In this document: positions 31,827-40,812 of the stretch, piece by piece
How positions within the stretch are numbered: the first letter of the stretch is position 1
Layout of the letters: every line of letters begins with the position of its first letter
Assembly (NCBI GenBank): GCA_002746935.1
Contig: PDRW01000028.1
Span: 30,656-94,655 of the forward strand
Origin: Rhodobacterales bacterium
Lineage (GTDB): Bacteria > Pseudomonadota > Alphaproteobacteria > Rhodobacterales > Rhodobacteraceae
DNA length: 64,000 nucleotides
Direction of reading: 5' to 3'
Position numbers and translations under genes: made by a program
Notes under the pieces: generated by a model
Seen by the model: the letters and a program-made list of their open reading frames with translations, nothing else
Databases searched by the model: none
What the model was told of the DNA's origin: nothing

Positions 31827-32909
31827 ATGGAACGTCGTAGATTTCTGACCGGTGCCGCGATCGGTACCGCCGGTGCCGCACTGGCTGCCCCGGCGGTTGC
31901 CAAGGGCGGCAAGACCATGACCATCGTATCGACCTGGCCGCGGGATTTCCCCGGTCTCGGCGTCTCGGCCCAGCGTCTCGCCCAGCGCATCACCGATCTC
32001 TCGGAGGGCGCGATCCAGACCGAGTATTTCGCCGCCGGTGAGCGCGTCGGCGCGCTCGACGTGTTCGACGAAGTTGCCTCCGGCAATTCCGACGCCTATA
32101 TCGGCGCCGACTACTACTGGACCGGCAAGCACCCGGCGCTGGCCTATTTCACCTCCGTGCCCTTCGGCATGACCTTTACCGAACTCAATTCCTGGATTCT
32201 CTACAGCGATGGAATGGCGCTCTGGGACAAGGTGCAGGACCAGTTCGGCCTCAAGGGCCTGCCCGCGGGCAACACCGGCACTCAAGCGGGGGGCTGGTTC
32301 AACAAGGAGATCGAAACGGTCGAAGACTTCAAGGGCCTGAAGATGCGCATGCCGGGCCTTGGCGGCCAGGTGTTGTCCAAGCTCGGCGCCTCGGCCGTGT
32401 CGCTGCCCGGCGGCCAGATCTACGAGAACCTCGTCTCCGGCACCATTGACGCCACCGAGTGGGTCGGTCCCTATAACGACTACTTCATGAAGTTCTACGA
32501 GGCCGCCAAATTCTACTACACCGGCGGCATGCACGAGCCGGGCGCCCAGCTGTCACTGACCATGAACAAGTCCTGGTGGAGCTCGCTCTCCGATATTGAA
32601 CAGGCGATCATCACCGCCGCGTCCCTCGAGGAAAACGCCAATTCCTACTTCGAGAACATGGCGCTGAACGGCGAATACCTCGCCAAGCTGATCGGTGAGC
32701 ATGGCGTCGAGGTACGGACCTTCGATGAAGATACATGGGACAGCATGGCCGAAGCCGCTGAAGAAGTTTTCGAAGAAGTCGCATCCTACGACGCGCTTGC
32801 CGCGGAAGTGAACGACGCGGTTCAGAAAAACATGCGTGAAATCGGCCGTGGCATAGCGATGTTCGAAGGTCAGTTCGTCAACGCACGCAACCGGATCCTC
32901 GACATCTGA
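31827..32909 (+). CDS. TRAP transporter substrate-binding protein, TakP-like
   Basis: The 360-residue protein has a twin-arginine signal (MERRRFLTGAAIGTAGAALA) and a DctP-type fold. The segment TIDATEWVGPYND and the later GGMHEPG match the TakP branch, whose Rhodobacter member binds 2-oxo acids with a bound cation. The likely substrate is therefore a small organic (keto- or hydroxy-) acid, but this is inference. It heads the dctP-dctQ-dctM cluster; a GGGAGG site precedes the start. Confidence 0.9.
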   Translation: MERRRFLTGAAIGTAGAALAAPAVAKGGKTMTIVSTWPRDFPGLGVSAQRLAQRITDLSEGAIQTEYFAAGERVGALDVFDEVASGNSDAYIGADYYWTGKHPALAYFTSVPFGMTFTELNSWILYSDGMALWDKVQDQFGLKGLPAGNTGTQAGGWFNKEIETVEDFKGLKMRMPGLGGQVLSKLGASAVSLPGGQIYENLVSGTIDATEWVGPYNDYFMKFYEAAKFYYTGGMHEPGAQLSLTMNKSWWSSLSDIEQAIITAASLEENANSYFENMALNGEYLAKLIGEHGVEVRTFDEDTWDSMAEAAEEVFEEVASYDALAAEVNDAVQKNMREIGRGIAMFEGQFVNARNRILDI

Positions 32910-32934
32910 GGCCCGGCGTTTCGGCAACACAGCC

Positions 32935-32956
32935 AGGCGGGGCCACGGCCCCGCCT
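32935..32956 (+). promoter_or_regulatory. Intercistronic stem-loop between dctP and dctQ
   Basis: AGGCGGGGCC-AC-GGCCCCGCCT is a perfect, very GC-rich hairpin without a T-tract, 26 bases after the binding-protein stop. Such hairpins commonly protect the upstream message, giving more binding protein than permease. Confidence 0.6.
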
Positions 32957-33027
32957 GCACCGGCGCAAGGGAAATCCCGCGCCCAAAAAGACCAACCGCG
33001 TGAAACGCGACCAAACAGGGGGAACAT

Positions 33028-34026
33028 ATGGCCAGCCTGACTGAGCACGACGAGCTTCCGCGTCACGGAAAGCCCGCACCCGTCGCCCGTACATTCGGAT
33101 GGGCCATGCTGACACTGCTTGCGGCCTTCCTTGTAAACAACGTGCTGGTGGTCGGTTTCGGCCTGCCTGGCCTGCGCGGCATCGGAACCGAAGGTGGTGG
33201 GCTCGGCTGGGTCTCGGCGCTGCTCTATGTGGCCGCCCTTGGCGGCGCCTTCTGGATCATGGCGCTGCACCCCAACCGCTCGCTCCGCTGGGACGCGCAT
33301 CTGGTGCACAGTTTCAACGTCTATCTGATCCGCGCGCTGTTCTGGTCGATCTTCCTCGTCGGCGTGTTTGACGCCACCATCGCCTTCCTGCGGGCCGAAA
33401 ACCTGACAGTGCCACTGTTTGGCGAGACCCTCAGCGCTGGGTTCACCCGATCGAATTTCATCGGCCCCTGGATCCACATACCGCTGATTGCGCTCAGCTT
33501 CGTGATCGCCGCCTTCACCCGCACTCTCGGCTTTCCATGGCTGGCGCTGCTGATCGTTGCTGCCGAGCTGCTGATCGTGATCTCGCGCTTCGTGTTCTCC
33601 TATGAACAGGCGCTGATGGGCGACCTGGTACGCTACTGGTATGCGGCGCTGTTTCTGTTCGCCTCCGCCTATACGCTCCATGAAGAGGGCCATGTGCGGG
33701 TTGACATCTTCTATGCCGGGCTCGGGCGCACCACGCGCGGCTATCTCAACGCGCAAGGCACGATCCTGCTTGGAATGCTCACCGCCTGGGTGATCCTGAT
33801 CATCGCCTTCAACGGCCCGCAGTCGATCGTCAACGCGCCGATCAGGAATTTCGAAATCAGCCAGGCCGGCCCCTTCGGCATGTATGTCAAATACCAGATG
33901 GCTGCCTTCATCGGGCTGTTCGGCATGACCATGCTGATCCAGTTCGTGAGCTACTATTTCGACGCCGTGGCCGACTGGCGCGCTGAGCCCGGCCACCGTA
34001 ACCCCGGCCATTCTGCCGGCCATTGA
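33028..34026 (+). CDS. TRAP transporter small permease (DctQ-type), long form
   Basis: The 332-residue membrane protein has several hydrophobic segments (e.g. AMLTLLAAFLVNNVLVVGFG and WLALLIVAAELLIVISRFVF) and the conserved EEGHVRVDIFYAGLG near residue 220, diagnostic for DctQ. It is longer than the usual 160-200 residues, as in other TakQ-like proteins with an extra N-terminal membrane part. It lies between the binding protein and the large permease, six bases before the latter. Confidence 0.88.
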   Translation: MASLTEHDELPRHGKPAPVARTFGWAMLTLLAAFLVNNVLVVGFGLPGLRGIGTEGGGLGWVSALLYVAALGGAFWIMALHPNRSLRWDAHLVHSFNVYLIRALFWSIFLVGVFDATIAFLRAENLTVPLFGETLSAGFTRSNFIGPWIHIPLIALSFVIAAFTRTLGFPWLALLIVAAELLIVISRFVFSYEQALMGDLVRYWYAALFLFASAYTLHEEGHVRVDIFYAGLGRTTRGYLNAQGTILLGMLTAWVILIIAFNGPQSIVNAPIRNFEISQAGPFGMYVKYQMAAFIGLFGMTMLIQFVSYYFDAVADWRAEPGHRNPGHSAGH

Positions 34027-34032
34027 GGTGAC

Positions 34033-36675
34033 ATGATGGAACTGTTTTTCCTGCTTCTGCTGATCGTCATCATGGCGGGCGCGCTCGGCTCCGGCTATCC
34101 GGTGGCCTTTGCCCTGCCGGGCTCGGCGATCATCACCATCACGCTTGCGGCCGGGGCCGGCTGGCTCTTCGCGGGCTCGACCGACGCCTATTTCCACTCC
34201 GGCGGACCACAGCAATGGCTCTCGGCGGGGGTGACCAACCTGCGCGGGGTCTATTGGGAGGTCGAGCGGGATACGCTGATCGCCATCCCATTGTTCATCT
34301 TCATGGGCATCATGCTTCAGCGCTCGAAGATCGCCGAAGACCTGCTGGTGACCATGGCGCAGCTGTTCGGCCCCGTCCCCGGGGGGCTCGGCATCTCGGT
34401 GGTCTTCGTCGGCGCGCTGCTCGCCGCCACCACCGGCATCGTCGGTGCCACCGTCGTGGCGATGGGCCTGATCTCGCTGCCTGCGATGCTGCGCAACAAC
34501 TACTCGACCCCGCTCGCCACCGGCACCATCGCCGCGTCGGGCACGCTGGGGCAGATCATCCCGCCGTCGATCGTGCTGATCATCCTCGCCGACCAGCTCG
34601 CCTCCGCCGCCGACCAGGCTTCGACCCTGCGCAAACTGCTCTACAAGGATGCGACCGGCGAAATCTCGATGCCCTCGCTGTTTGACGTTGCCGGCACCTC
34701 CGCCGGTGAAATGTTTCTCGGCGCTTTCGTGCCCGGCATGGTGCTGGTGGGCCTCTACATGGCTTACATTCTGATCTATGCGATTCTGCGCCCCAAAGCC
34801 GCGCCGATGGTGCATTTCGACGGAAAATATGATCTCGCCTTCTGGCGCAGGGTCTTTGTCACCCTGGTGCCGCCGCTGGCGCTGATCTTCCTCGTGCTCG
34901 GCTCGATCATCGCCGGCATCGCCACGGTCAACCAGGCGGGTGCCATCGGGGCCGCCGGAGCGCTGATCATGGCGGGCTACCGCCTGCCCGAAAAGAAGAC
35001 CGCCACCCTGTTCGCACCGGCCTTTCTGGCCCTCGCGGCGCTTGCAATCCTCGCCTTCGCGCTTTCGGCCTACGAGATGAACGTGAAGGCAATCGACACA
35101 GCCGCCGACCGCACCGGCATCGCCCTCGGTACCGTCGGCACGGTGCTGTTGCTGGTCTCGCTGTTCTGGTCGGGCATCCGGGTGCTGAAGATCAAACGCA
35201 CCCTGCAAGGGGTGATGCTCGAAACCGCCAAGACCACCTCTCTGGTGTTCATCATCCTGCTCGGTGCGGCGATGCTCACCGCGGCCTTCCGCGCCTTTGG
35301 CGGTGAGGAGCTGGTGCGCGATTTCCTGGTGTCGCTGCCGGGCGGGTTCTGGACCCAGTTCCTGATCGTGATGCTGGTGATCTTCTTGCTCGGCTTCTTC
35401 CTCGATTTCATCGAGATTGCTGTGGTGGTGGTGCCGATCGTCGCGCCGATCCTGCTGGCCGACCCGAGCGCCAACATCACCGCCGTCTGGCTCGGGGTGA
35501 TGATCGGCCTCAACATGCAGACCAGCTTCCTCACCCCGCCCTTCGGCTTTGCTCTGTTCTACCTGCGCGGCGTGGCCCCGGCGATCGTGCGCACGGTGCA
35601 GATCTACAAGGGCGTGATCCCCTTCATCCTGTTGCAGATCGCGGCGCTGGTGATCGTGGCGGGCTTCCCGCCGCTGGTGAACTACCTGCCCAACCGGGTG
35701 AGTTTCCTGTCCGAAACCAGCCCGCCGCCGCGCAACCCGAAGCTCCAGATCTGCCTTGAAGATTATATCTCCGAACAGCTTGCTGCCGGGCCGGTGGTGA
35801 CGGATGCCATCGCCACGGCCAAAGCGCTCGATCTGTCGGTACTGCCGAAAGACCTCGCGGGCGGTGTGGAAGACGGGATCGCAGCCGCCGAACAGGCCCT
35901 TGCGGCGCTTGACGATCTGCACAAGGCCAAGGCGGCAGTCGCTGCCGCAGCTGACGGTTACCGTCCGCAACGCGTTGCGGTGCGTGCGATCGAAAAGCAG
36001 GCCCGGAGCATTCAGGCCGAGATCGACGAGCTTTCCACCCGGATCGACCGGATGGACGAAGGCGCCTCACGGGAATGGCTCGCGGTCCGCGTCGAGCGGC
36101 TGAAACATGAGCGCGCCGGGCTCGAAGCCGGGATACCGGCGGACTGGCCAGAGGTTCACGATGCCTTCACGGCTCTGATAGAAGCCGAGAACAAGGCCCG
36201 CAACGCCTTCCAGCGCGCTGCCGATACGGCCTTCGAAACGCCCGCCGAAGTGCGCGCCGTGCTCGTCTCCGGTACGGGTTTCGAGGCGCTGGCTACCCCG
36301 CTCGCCGAGATCGGCCAGGTCTTCGCCACCGGTTCGGGCGATGAAGCCCTCGAAGCAATCAAGGCCCTCGAGGCGCTGGTCGGCAATGTCGAAGGGGCGG
36401 GCAAGGTGAAGAAAAAGCTCTCCAAGGCCCGCCGCGCGCTCAAGAAAGGTGAGCGCGACAAAGCGCTGGAGCTCCATGACGAGGCGATGGCCGAATATGC
36501 CGCGCAAAAAGCCTGGCGTACCGAGGCCAGTGCGTTGGTGCCTGCACTTGATGCCTATCTCGACGCGATCCGCCCAACCCTCGGCGCTCGTGTTCAGGAC
36601 CGGCTGTCTCGCGATCAGGCCCTCGCCATGGCAAGCTGTACCGCGCATCATCGCGATGTGTCGCTGAACTTCTGA
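34033..36675 (+). CDS. TRAP transporter large permease (DctM-type) with C-terminal soluble extension
   Basis: The 880-residue protein has a DctM membrane part of about 550 residues with the signatures PLFIFMGIMLQRS, SGTLGQIIPPSIVLIILADQ and LNMQTSFLTPPFGFALFY. From about residue 560 to the end (about 35710-36675) there is a hydrophilic, helix-rich region dominated by Ala, Glu, Lys and Leu with likely coiled coils (IEKQARSIQAEIDELSTRID; VKKKLSKARRALKKGERDKA). Normal DctM proteins are about 430 residues. The reading frame is continuous with no sign of a second start. A terminator follows. Confidence 0.88.
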   Translation: MMELFFLLLLIVIMAGALGSGYPVAFALPGSAIITITLAAGAGWLFAGSTDAYFHSGGPQQWLSAGVTNLRGVYWEVERDTLIAIPLFIFMGIMLQRSKIAEDLLVTMAQLFGPVPGGLGISVVFVGALLAATTGIVGATVVAMGLISLPAMLRNNYSTPLATGTIAASGTLGQIIPPSIVLIILADQLASAADQASTLRKLLYKDATGEISMPSLFDVAGTSAGEMFLGAFVPGMVLVGLYMAYILIYAILRPKAAPMVHFDGKYDLAFWRRVFVTLVPPLALIFLVLGSIIAGIATVNQAGAIGAAGALIMAGYRLPEKKTATLFAPAFLALAALAILAFALSAYEMNVKAIDTAADRTGIALGTVGTVLLLVSLFWSGIRVLKIKRTLQGVMLETAKTTSLVFIILLGAAMLTAAFRAFGGEELVRDFLVSLPGGFWTQFLIVMLVIFLLGFFLDFIEIAVVVVPIVAPILLADPSANITAVWLGVMIGLNMQTSFLTPPFGFALFYLRGVAPAIVRTVQIYKGVIPFILLQIAALVIVAGFPPLVNYLPNRVSFLSETSPPPRNPKLQICLEDYISEQLAAGPVVTDAIATAKALDLSVLPKDLAGGVEDGIAAAEQALAALDDLHKAKAAVAAAADGYRPQRVAVRAIEKQARSIQAEIDELSTRIDRMDEGASREWLAVRVERLKHERAGLEAGIPADWPEVHDAFTALIEAENKARNAFQRAADTAFETPAEVRAVLVSGTGFEALATPLAEIGQVFATGSGDEALEAIKALEALVGNVEGAGKVKKKLSKARRALKKGERDKALELHDEAMAEYAAQKAWRTEASALVPALDAYLDAIRPTLGARVQDRLSRDQALAMASCTAHHRDVSLNF

Positions 36676-36700
36676 GCCAGACGGCGCTTTGACAAACAGA

Positions 36701-36731
36701 ACCCCGGCTCCGAAAAAGAGCCGGGGTTTTC
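36701..36731 (+). terminator. Rho-independent terminator of the TRAP operon
   Basis: ACCCCGGCTC/GAGCCGGGGT is a perfect 10-bp stem with a CGAAAAA loop and a trailing TTTTC. It lies 26 bases after the large-permease stop. Confidence 0.88.
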
Positions 36732-36764
36732 GTATCGTGGCGGGTCAGTGCCTGTTTTAGTGCC

Positions 36765-38015
36765 TTACACCAACCGCCGCGCGGCCAGAAAACTGGCCCC
36801 CGCCATCAGCGCCGCCATGCCGAGGCAGAGCGCCAGACCCCCGAGCTGGTAGCTGATGCCCGAAAGCAGCGTGCCCAGGAGCCGCCCTGCGGCGTTGGAC
36901 ATGTAGTAGAAGCCCACGTCCATCGTCACCCGTTCGGTGCCCGCAAAAGCGAGGATCAGATAGGAATGCACCGAACTGTTCACCGCGAACACGAAGCCGA
37001 ACAACATCAGCCCGGCGGCGAGAACAGGTGTGAGCCAGATCCCCGACCCGAAAACCCCTGACCCCAGCGCTGCCAGCGCCAGCGCGGCGGGGATCAACGC
37101 CAGCCGCCCGACCCAGACGATCGCCAGCCCGGCGATCTCCTCCATGCTGTACGCACCGGCGTTCAGCAGCCGCGGCGCCCAGGCCTGCACCGCCCCATAG
37201 GCAATGATCCACAGTGCCATGAACCCACCGACAAGAAAAAACGCCTGCCGCGCGCCTTCGGGCGTTCCGTCCGACAGCACCTGGTGGAAATAGATCGGCA
37301 CGCCGACCACGAACCAGGTGTCGCGTGCACCGAACAGAAACATCCTTGCGAGCGACAGCCGGTTCACACGCGGATCGGTGGCGAAGACATGCGAGAATTT
37401 CGCCGCTTCAGAGCCTTTCGGCAGGCCCGACGGCATGAACAGTACCACACCCACGAGGATCGCCCCGAGCCCCGCTGCCATCGTCAGGATGCCGGTCTCG
37501 AACCCTGCGAGACCGAGCAAGGCGGCACCGAGGAAGAAGCCGAGGCCTTTGATCGCATTTTTCGAGCCGGTGAGCACGGCAACCCAGCGAAACAACCCGC
37601 CGCCAGCGGGCGCCAGCAGTTTCACCGCTGATTTGGACGACATTTTTGCAAGATCCTTGGCCACCCCGGAGAGCCCCTGCACCGCCATCACGAAGGCCAC
37701 CGAGAGTGCCATCGCCCAATTTGGATCCAGCTGCGAGAGAGCCAGAAGAGCGATAATCTGCAAGGTTAGACCCGCATAGAGCGTTGTGGTGAGGCCAAAC
37801 CGCGCCGCCAGCCATCCGGCGGAGAGATTGGTGACAATGCCTGCGATCTCGTAGAGCAGAAACAGCCAGGCCAGCGTGACCGGCGAAAACCCAAGCTCGT
37901 GGAAATGCAACAGCACCAGCATCCGCAGCGCACCGTCGGTGAGCATGAAGCCCCAATAGGCCGCGGTGACAGCAATATAGGCCGAAAGCCCTTCAGGGCG
38001 CGCAGTAGCGGTCAT
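36765..38015 (-). CDS. arsJ: ArsJ-type organoarsenical efflux MFS transporter
   Basis: The 416-residue major-facilitator protein matches ArsJ closely: YWGFMLTDGALRMLVLLHFH near the start, then AKDLAKMSSKSAVKLL and FRWVAVLTGSKNAIKGLGFF. ArsJ exports 1-arseno-3-phosphoglycerate, made when glyceraldehyde-3-phosphate dehydrogenase uses arsenate, and normally sits beside a dedicated gapdh gene and arsR. Neither is adjacent here. The ATG at 38015 begins at MTATARPEG; the open frame extends 32 codons further without homology. The preceding GGGAAAC is a weak ribosome site. Confidence 0.85.
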   Translation of the reverse strand: MTATARPEGLSAYIAVTAAYWGFMLTDGALRMLVLLHFHELGFSPVTLAWLFLLYEIAGIVTNLSAGWLAARFGLTTTLYAGLTLQIIALLALSQLDPNWAMALSVAFVMAVQGLSGVAKDLAKMSSKSAVKLLAPAGGGLFRWVAVLTGSKNAIKGLGFFLGAALLGLAGFETGILTMAAGLGAILVGVVLFMPSGLPKGSEAAKFSHVFATDPRVNRLSLARMFLFGARDTWFVVGVPIYFHQVLSDGTPEGARQAFFLVGGFMALWIIAYGAVQAWAPRLLNAGAYSMEEIAGLAIVWVGRLALIPAALALAALGSGVFGSGIWLTPVLAAGLMLFGFVFAVNSSVHSYLILAFAGTERVTMDVGFYYMSNAAGRLLGTLLSGISYQLGGLALCLGMAALMAGASFLAARRLV

Positions 38016-38475
38016 GTTTCCCTTTCTATATCGGTGAATCATCCACAAACATGCGCCGAACACTGTCGTCTGGTTTTTGCATTTCGAAAAGCACGGATCA
38101 GCCGCTTCCAATCAGGCCGCCTGAGCCGGCTGCAAGATCTTGCTGCAACGCTTATGACGCCAAAGCCAAGGGCAGAGATCAAGCGGTACAGATGGCGCCG
38201 AATTCTGGCGGGGTGAAGGCGGTGCCGGTCCGCCCCACCCGTCGGCAAGGAAGGTGCAGCGCCGATGTGGCGTAGCTTCTACCGGGGTCTTGGAAAACAT
38301 TGTCTTCATCGGCACGGAATTGACCTTTTGAGAGTCGCGTAACACATTGATATTACAATATAAAAAACATTTCCATTAGTCCGGTATTCCGGACTAATGG
38401 ATTTCCGGACCGGCCCGGATCATCCGGTCCGGCACCTCGATGCCCGCGCCTCAACCGGATTTCCCGCCGGAGCCC
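38016..38475. other. 460-bp intergenic region between arsJ and cysG
   Basis: No gene is supported. It holds the palindrome GCAAGATCTTGC (38132-38143), which could be an operator for arsJ, an AT-rich stretch near 38340-38370, and the hairpin at 38372-38401 listed separately. Confidence 0.5.
38362..38401 (-). terminator. Hairpin, probable cysG terminator
   Basis: TCCATTAGTCCGG (38372-38384), TATT, then its exact complement CCGGACTAATGGA (38389-38401). Read on the minus strand, the stem is followed by AATG and TTTTTT (38367-38362), so it may end the cysG transcript about 75 bases past its stop. The 13-bp perfect symmetry also suits an operator. Confidence 0.6.
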
Positions 38476-39906
38476 TCACAGCCCCTTGCGTGCAGCCAGC
38501 TCCATCTGATGAGCCTCGCTGCGGGCGGTGCCATCGCCGTCGGGCTTGCTCCGCAGTGATACGACCGAGCCGATCATGATCAGAGCGGGGCCTTCGAGCT
38601 TCGCCGCGGCAACCTGTCCGCCGATATCGGCGAGCCTCCCCGAGATTACCCGCTGCGAAACCCGTGTCCCCTTGTCGATAACCGCGACCGGCACCTGTCC
38701 GGATACGCCCTGCGCCATGGCCGCTGCGGCGATCTCGGTCACGAACCGCAGGCCCATATAGACGACAACACTCTGGTCGGCGCGCACCAGCCGCCCCCAG
38801 TCATGCCGCAACAGCCCGTCCTTTCCCTGGGCAGTGACAAACACGACGCTCTGCGCGTGGTTGCGGTGGGTCAGCGGAATACCGGCCGAGGCACCGCATC
38901 CGGCGGCGGCGGTAATGCCGGGGACTATGATCACCGGTATGCCATGCGCCGCCACCTCTTCCAGTTCCTCACCGCCCCGTCCGAAGATGAACGGATCTCC
39001 ACCCTTCAGTCGCAACACCCGCTTGCCTTCTCTGGCAAGCCTGATGATCAGTGCCGAGATTTCGTCCTGGCTCAACGCATGGTTGCCCGCTCTCTTGCCC
39101 ACGTCGATCCGGGCTGCGTCCCGCCTTACAAGATCGAGAATGCCCTCGCCGATCAGCCGGTCGTGAAGCACCACGTCGGCATGTTGCATCATCCGAAGTG
39201 CCTTGAAGGTGAGCAGGTCCGGATCTCCCGGACCGGCCCCCACAAGCCAGACCTGGCCGCGCTTCAGGTCAAGGTCGCCGTCATCGAGATCCTGTTCGAT
39301 GAGCCGCGCCGCGAGCGCTTCGTCGCCGGAGAGAAAGGCATCGCCCGCGTCGCCCTCGATCATGTTCTCCCAGAACCGCCGACGCGCCGTGCTGCCCCTG
39401 ATCGTGGAGGCAATCCTGTCGCGGTAGCCGGAAACGAATTGCGCAAGCCGCCCATAGGCGGCAGGCAGCATCGCTTCGACCCTGGCGCGCAGGATGCGGG
39501 CCACCACCGGCGCAGCGCCGCCAGTGGAAATCGCAACGGTCAGCGGTGCGCGCTCAACCACGGAAGGCGTGATGAAATCGCAATAGTCCTTCTCGCCCGC
39601 AACGCTTGCCAGGGCCCCGTACCGCTTTGCGCTCACATGAAGCAGCGCATCGCGTTCGGGCACCTCGGAGACCCCATAGGCGATGAGACAGCCCTTGAAA
39701 TCCGCCTCGACCGCAAGCCGTGCATGATGGGTGAAACCGTCTTTGCCAGCGAAGGCACGCACCTCTTCACCCGGAACAGGGTCGAAACAATGCACCTCGG
39801 CCCCGGCGCCGAGCGCGCGTTCGATCCTGCGGGCGGCCGCTGACGTGCCACCGTCAACGATCACCTTTTTCCCGGTAACGTTGAGAAAGATCGGCAGATA
39901 TTCCAT
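38476..39906 (-). CDS. cysG: Siroheme synthase (fused precorrin-2 dehydrogenase/ferrochelatase and uroporphyrinogen-III methyltransferase)
   Basis: The 476-residue trifunctional enzyme makes siroheme from uroporphyrinogen III. The N-terminal part (1-210) is the dehydrogenase/chelatase domain with VIVDGGTSAAARR in place of the usual glycine-rich NAD motif; the C-terminal part is the SAM methyltransferase with VGAGPGDPDLLTFKALRMM and LRLKGGDPFIFGRGGEE. Siroheme serves sulfite and nitrite reductases. It is divergent from the dsrEFHC operon across a 500-bp gap, suggesting a sulfur-metabolism link. Confidence 0.95.
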   Translation of the reverse strand: MEYLPIFLNVTGKKVIVDGGTSAAARRIERALGAGAEVHCFDPVPGEEVRAFAGKDGFTHHARLAVEADFKGCLIAYGVSEVPERDALLHVSAKRYGALASVAGEKDYCDFITPSVVERAPLTVAISTGGAAPVVARILRARVEAMLPAAYGRLAQFVSGYRDRIASTIRGSTARRRFWENMIEGDAGDAFLSGDEALAARLIEQDLDDGDLDLKRGQVWLVGAGPGDPDLLTFKALRMMQHADVVLHDRLIGEGILDLVRRDAARIDVGKRAGNHALSQDEISALIIRLAREGKRVLRLKGGDPFIFGRGGEELEEVAAHGIPVIIVPGITAAAGCGASAGIPLTHRNHAQSVVFVTAQGKDGLLRHDWGRLVRADQSVVVYMGLRFVTEIAAAAMAQGVSGQVPVAVIDKGTRVSQRVISGRLADIGGQVAAAKLEGPALIMIGSVVSLRSKPDGDGTARSEAHQMELAARKGL

Positions 39907-40408
39907 TACTCCGGCGCCCTCAATCTCATCCTTGTCCGTCTGTCTGTGACGCATCCCCGGCGAAGTGCGACCTCCGGTCGCAAGCCGGGTCCGATCCCAA
40001 ACGGGGGCACAGGGCCTTCGCTCCCGGCATCCCGTGCTCTGGCCCGTCTGGAGAGCAGGGCCTTGCCTGTTTGCCTTGGGTCATGCTCGGCCTTTTCTCG
40101 GGTTTCGGAAGCGGTGACGGAAGACCCAGCGCGAGCTGAGCCTCTTCCTGTCCGTGTCAAACGCGGTCCGGTCGTGCAAGACATTAGTTGCACAGCACAG
40201 GCCATCGTCACCGCAATCCTGGCTGGTCGGTAAGCAAGGGTGAGTGGATAGACCGCATTGGCAGGAACCGGATTTTCGGAAAAACTTGCCCCGCGTTCAC
40301 CAATCCCCACCTCGACACGTGGACCGGTGTGCCGCAAGACCATAAACATGTCGGCGCGCGTGCCTTTCCCGGCACGGGTCAGACGCACGGCAAGCAAAGG
40401 AAAGCCAA
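39907..40408. other. 500-bp intergenic region between cysG and dsrE
   Basis: No gene is supported on either strand; the open frame there has no recognisable protein content. The stretch carries the inverted repeat at 40174-40193 and must contain the two divergent promoters. Confidence 0.5.
40174..40193. promoter_or_regulatory. Inverted repeat, candidate operator between cysG and dsrE
   Basis: GTGCAA and TTGCAC, exact complements, are separated by eight bases (GACATTAG). Their position between divergent sulfur genes suits a regulator site. The regulator is not identified. Confidence 0.35.
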
Positions 40409-40801
40409 GTGAAAATCGGAGTTCTGATTTCCGAAGGGCCCTATACGCACCAAGCTGCGGACACGGCCTACAAGTTCGTGACCGCCGCGCTTGCGGCCGG
40501 GCACGAAGTCCCACGGGTATTCTTCTACCACGACGGCGTGAACGTCGCCACGCGCCTCAGCCTGCCGCCGCAGGACGAGCGCCATATCCAGCAGAACTGG
40601 ACCGCACTCGCAAAGGAGCATGGCATTGACCTGGTGATCTGCGTCGCCGCCGCCCAGCGCCGTGGCCTGCTCGACGAGAGCGAAGCCACCCGCAACGGCA
40701 AGGACGCCAACAACATCGCCGAAGGCTTCCGGATTTCGGGCCTCGGCCAATTGATCGAAATGGGCATCCAGACCGACCGTCTGGTGACCTTCGGCGACTG
40801 A
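40409..40801 (+). CDS. dsrE: DsrE/TusD sulfurtransferase subunit
   Basis: The 130-residue protein has the conserved persulfide-forming cysteine at position 78 in LVICVAAAQRRGLLD, the same position as in Allochromatium DsrE and E. coli TusD. DsrEFH is a cytoplasmic heterohexamer that passes sulfur to DsrC. Start, length and the downstream order EFHC all fit. The GGAAAGCC site precedes the GTG at 40409. Confidence 0.93.
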   Translation: MKIGVLISEGPYTHQAADTAYKFVTAALAAGHEVPRVFFYHDGVNVATRLSLPPQDERHIQQNWTALAKEHGIDLVICVAAAQRRGLLDESEATRNGKDANNIAEGFRISGLGQLIEMGIQTDRLVTFGD

Positions 40802-40812
40802 GGGGGCGGATC

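Noticed and set aside
32878-35970. 1030-codon open frame on the minus strand opposite the TRAP permeases
   Set aside because: Low-complexity His/Asp/Arg/Gln-rich translation with no domain; it mirrors strongly supported genes in GC-rich DNA.
39906-40514. Possible 202-residue minus-strand gene between cysG and dsrE
   Set aside because: Arg/Ala/Gly-rich with no family match and overlaps dsrE; treated as noncoding.
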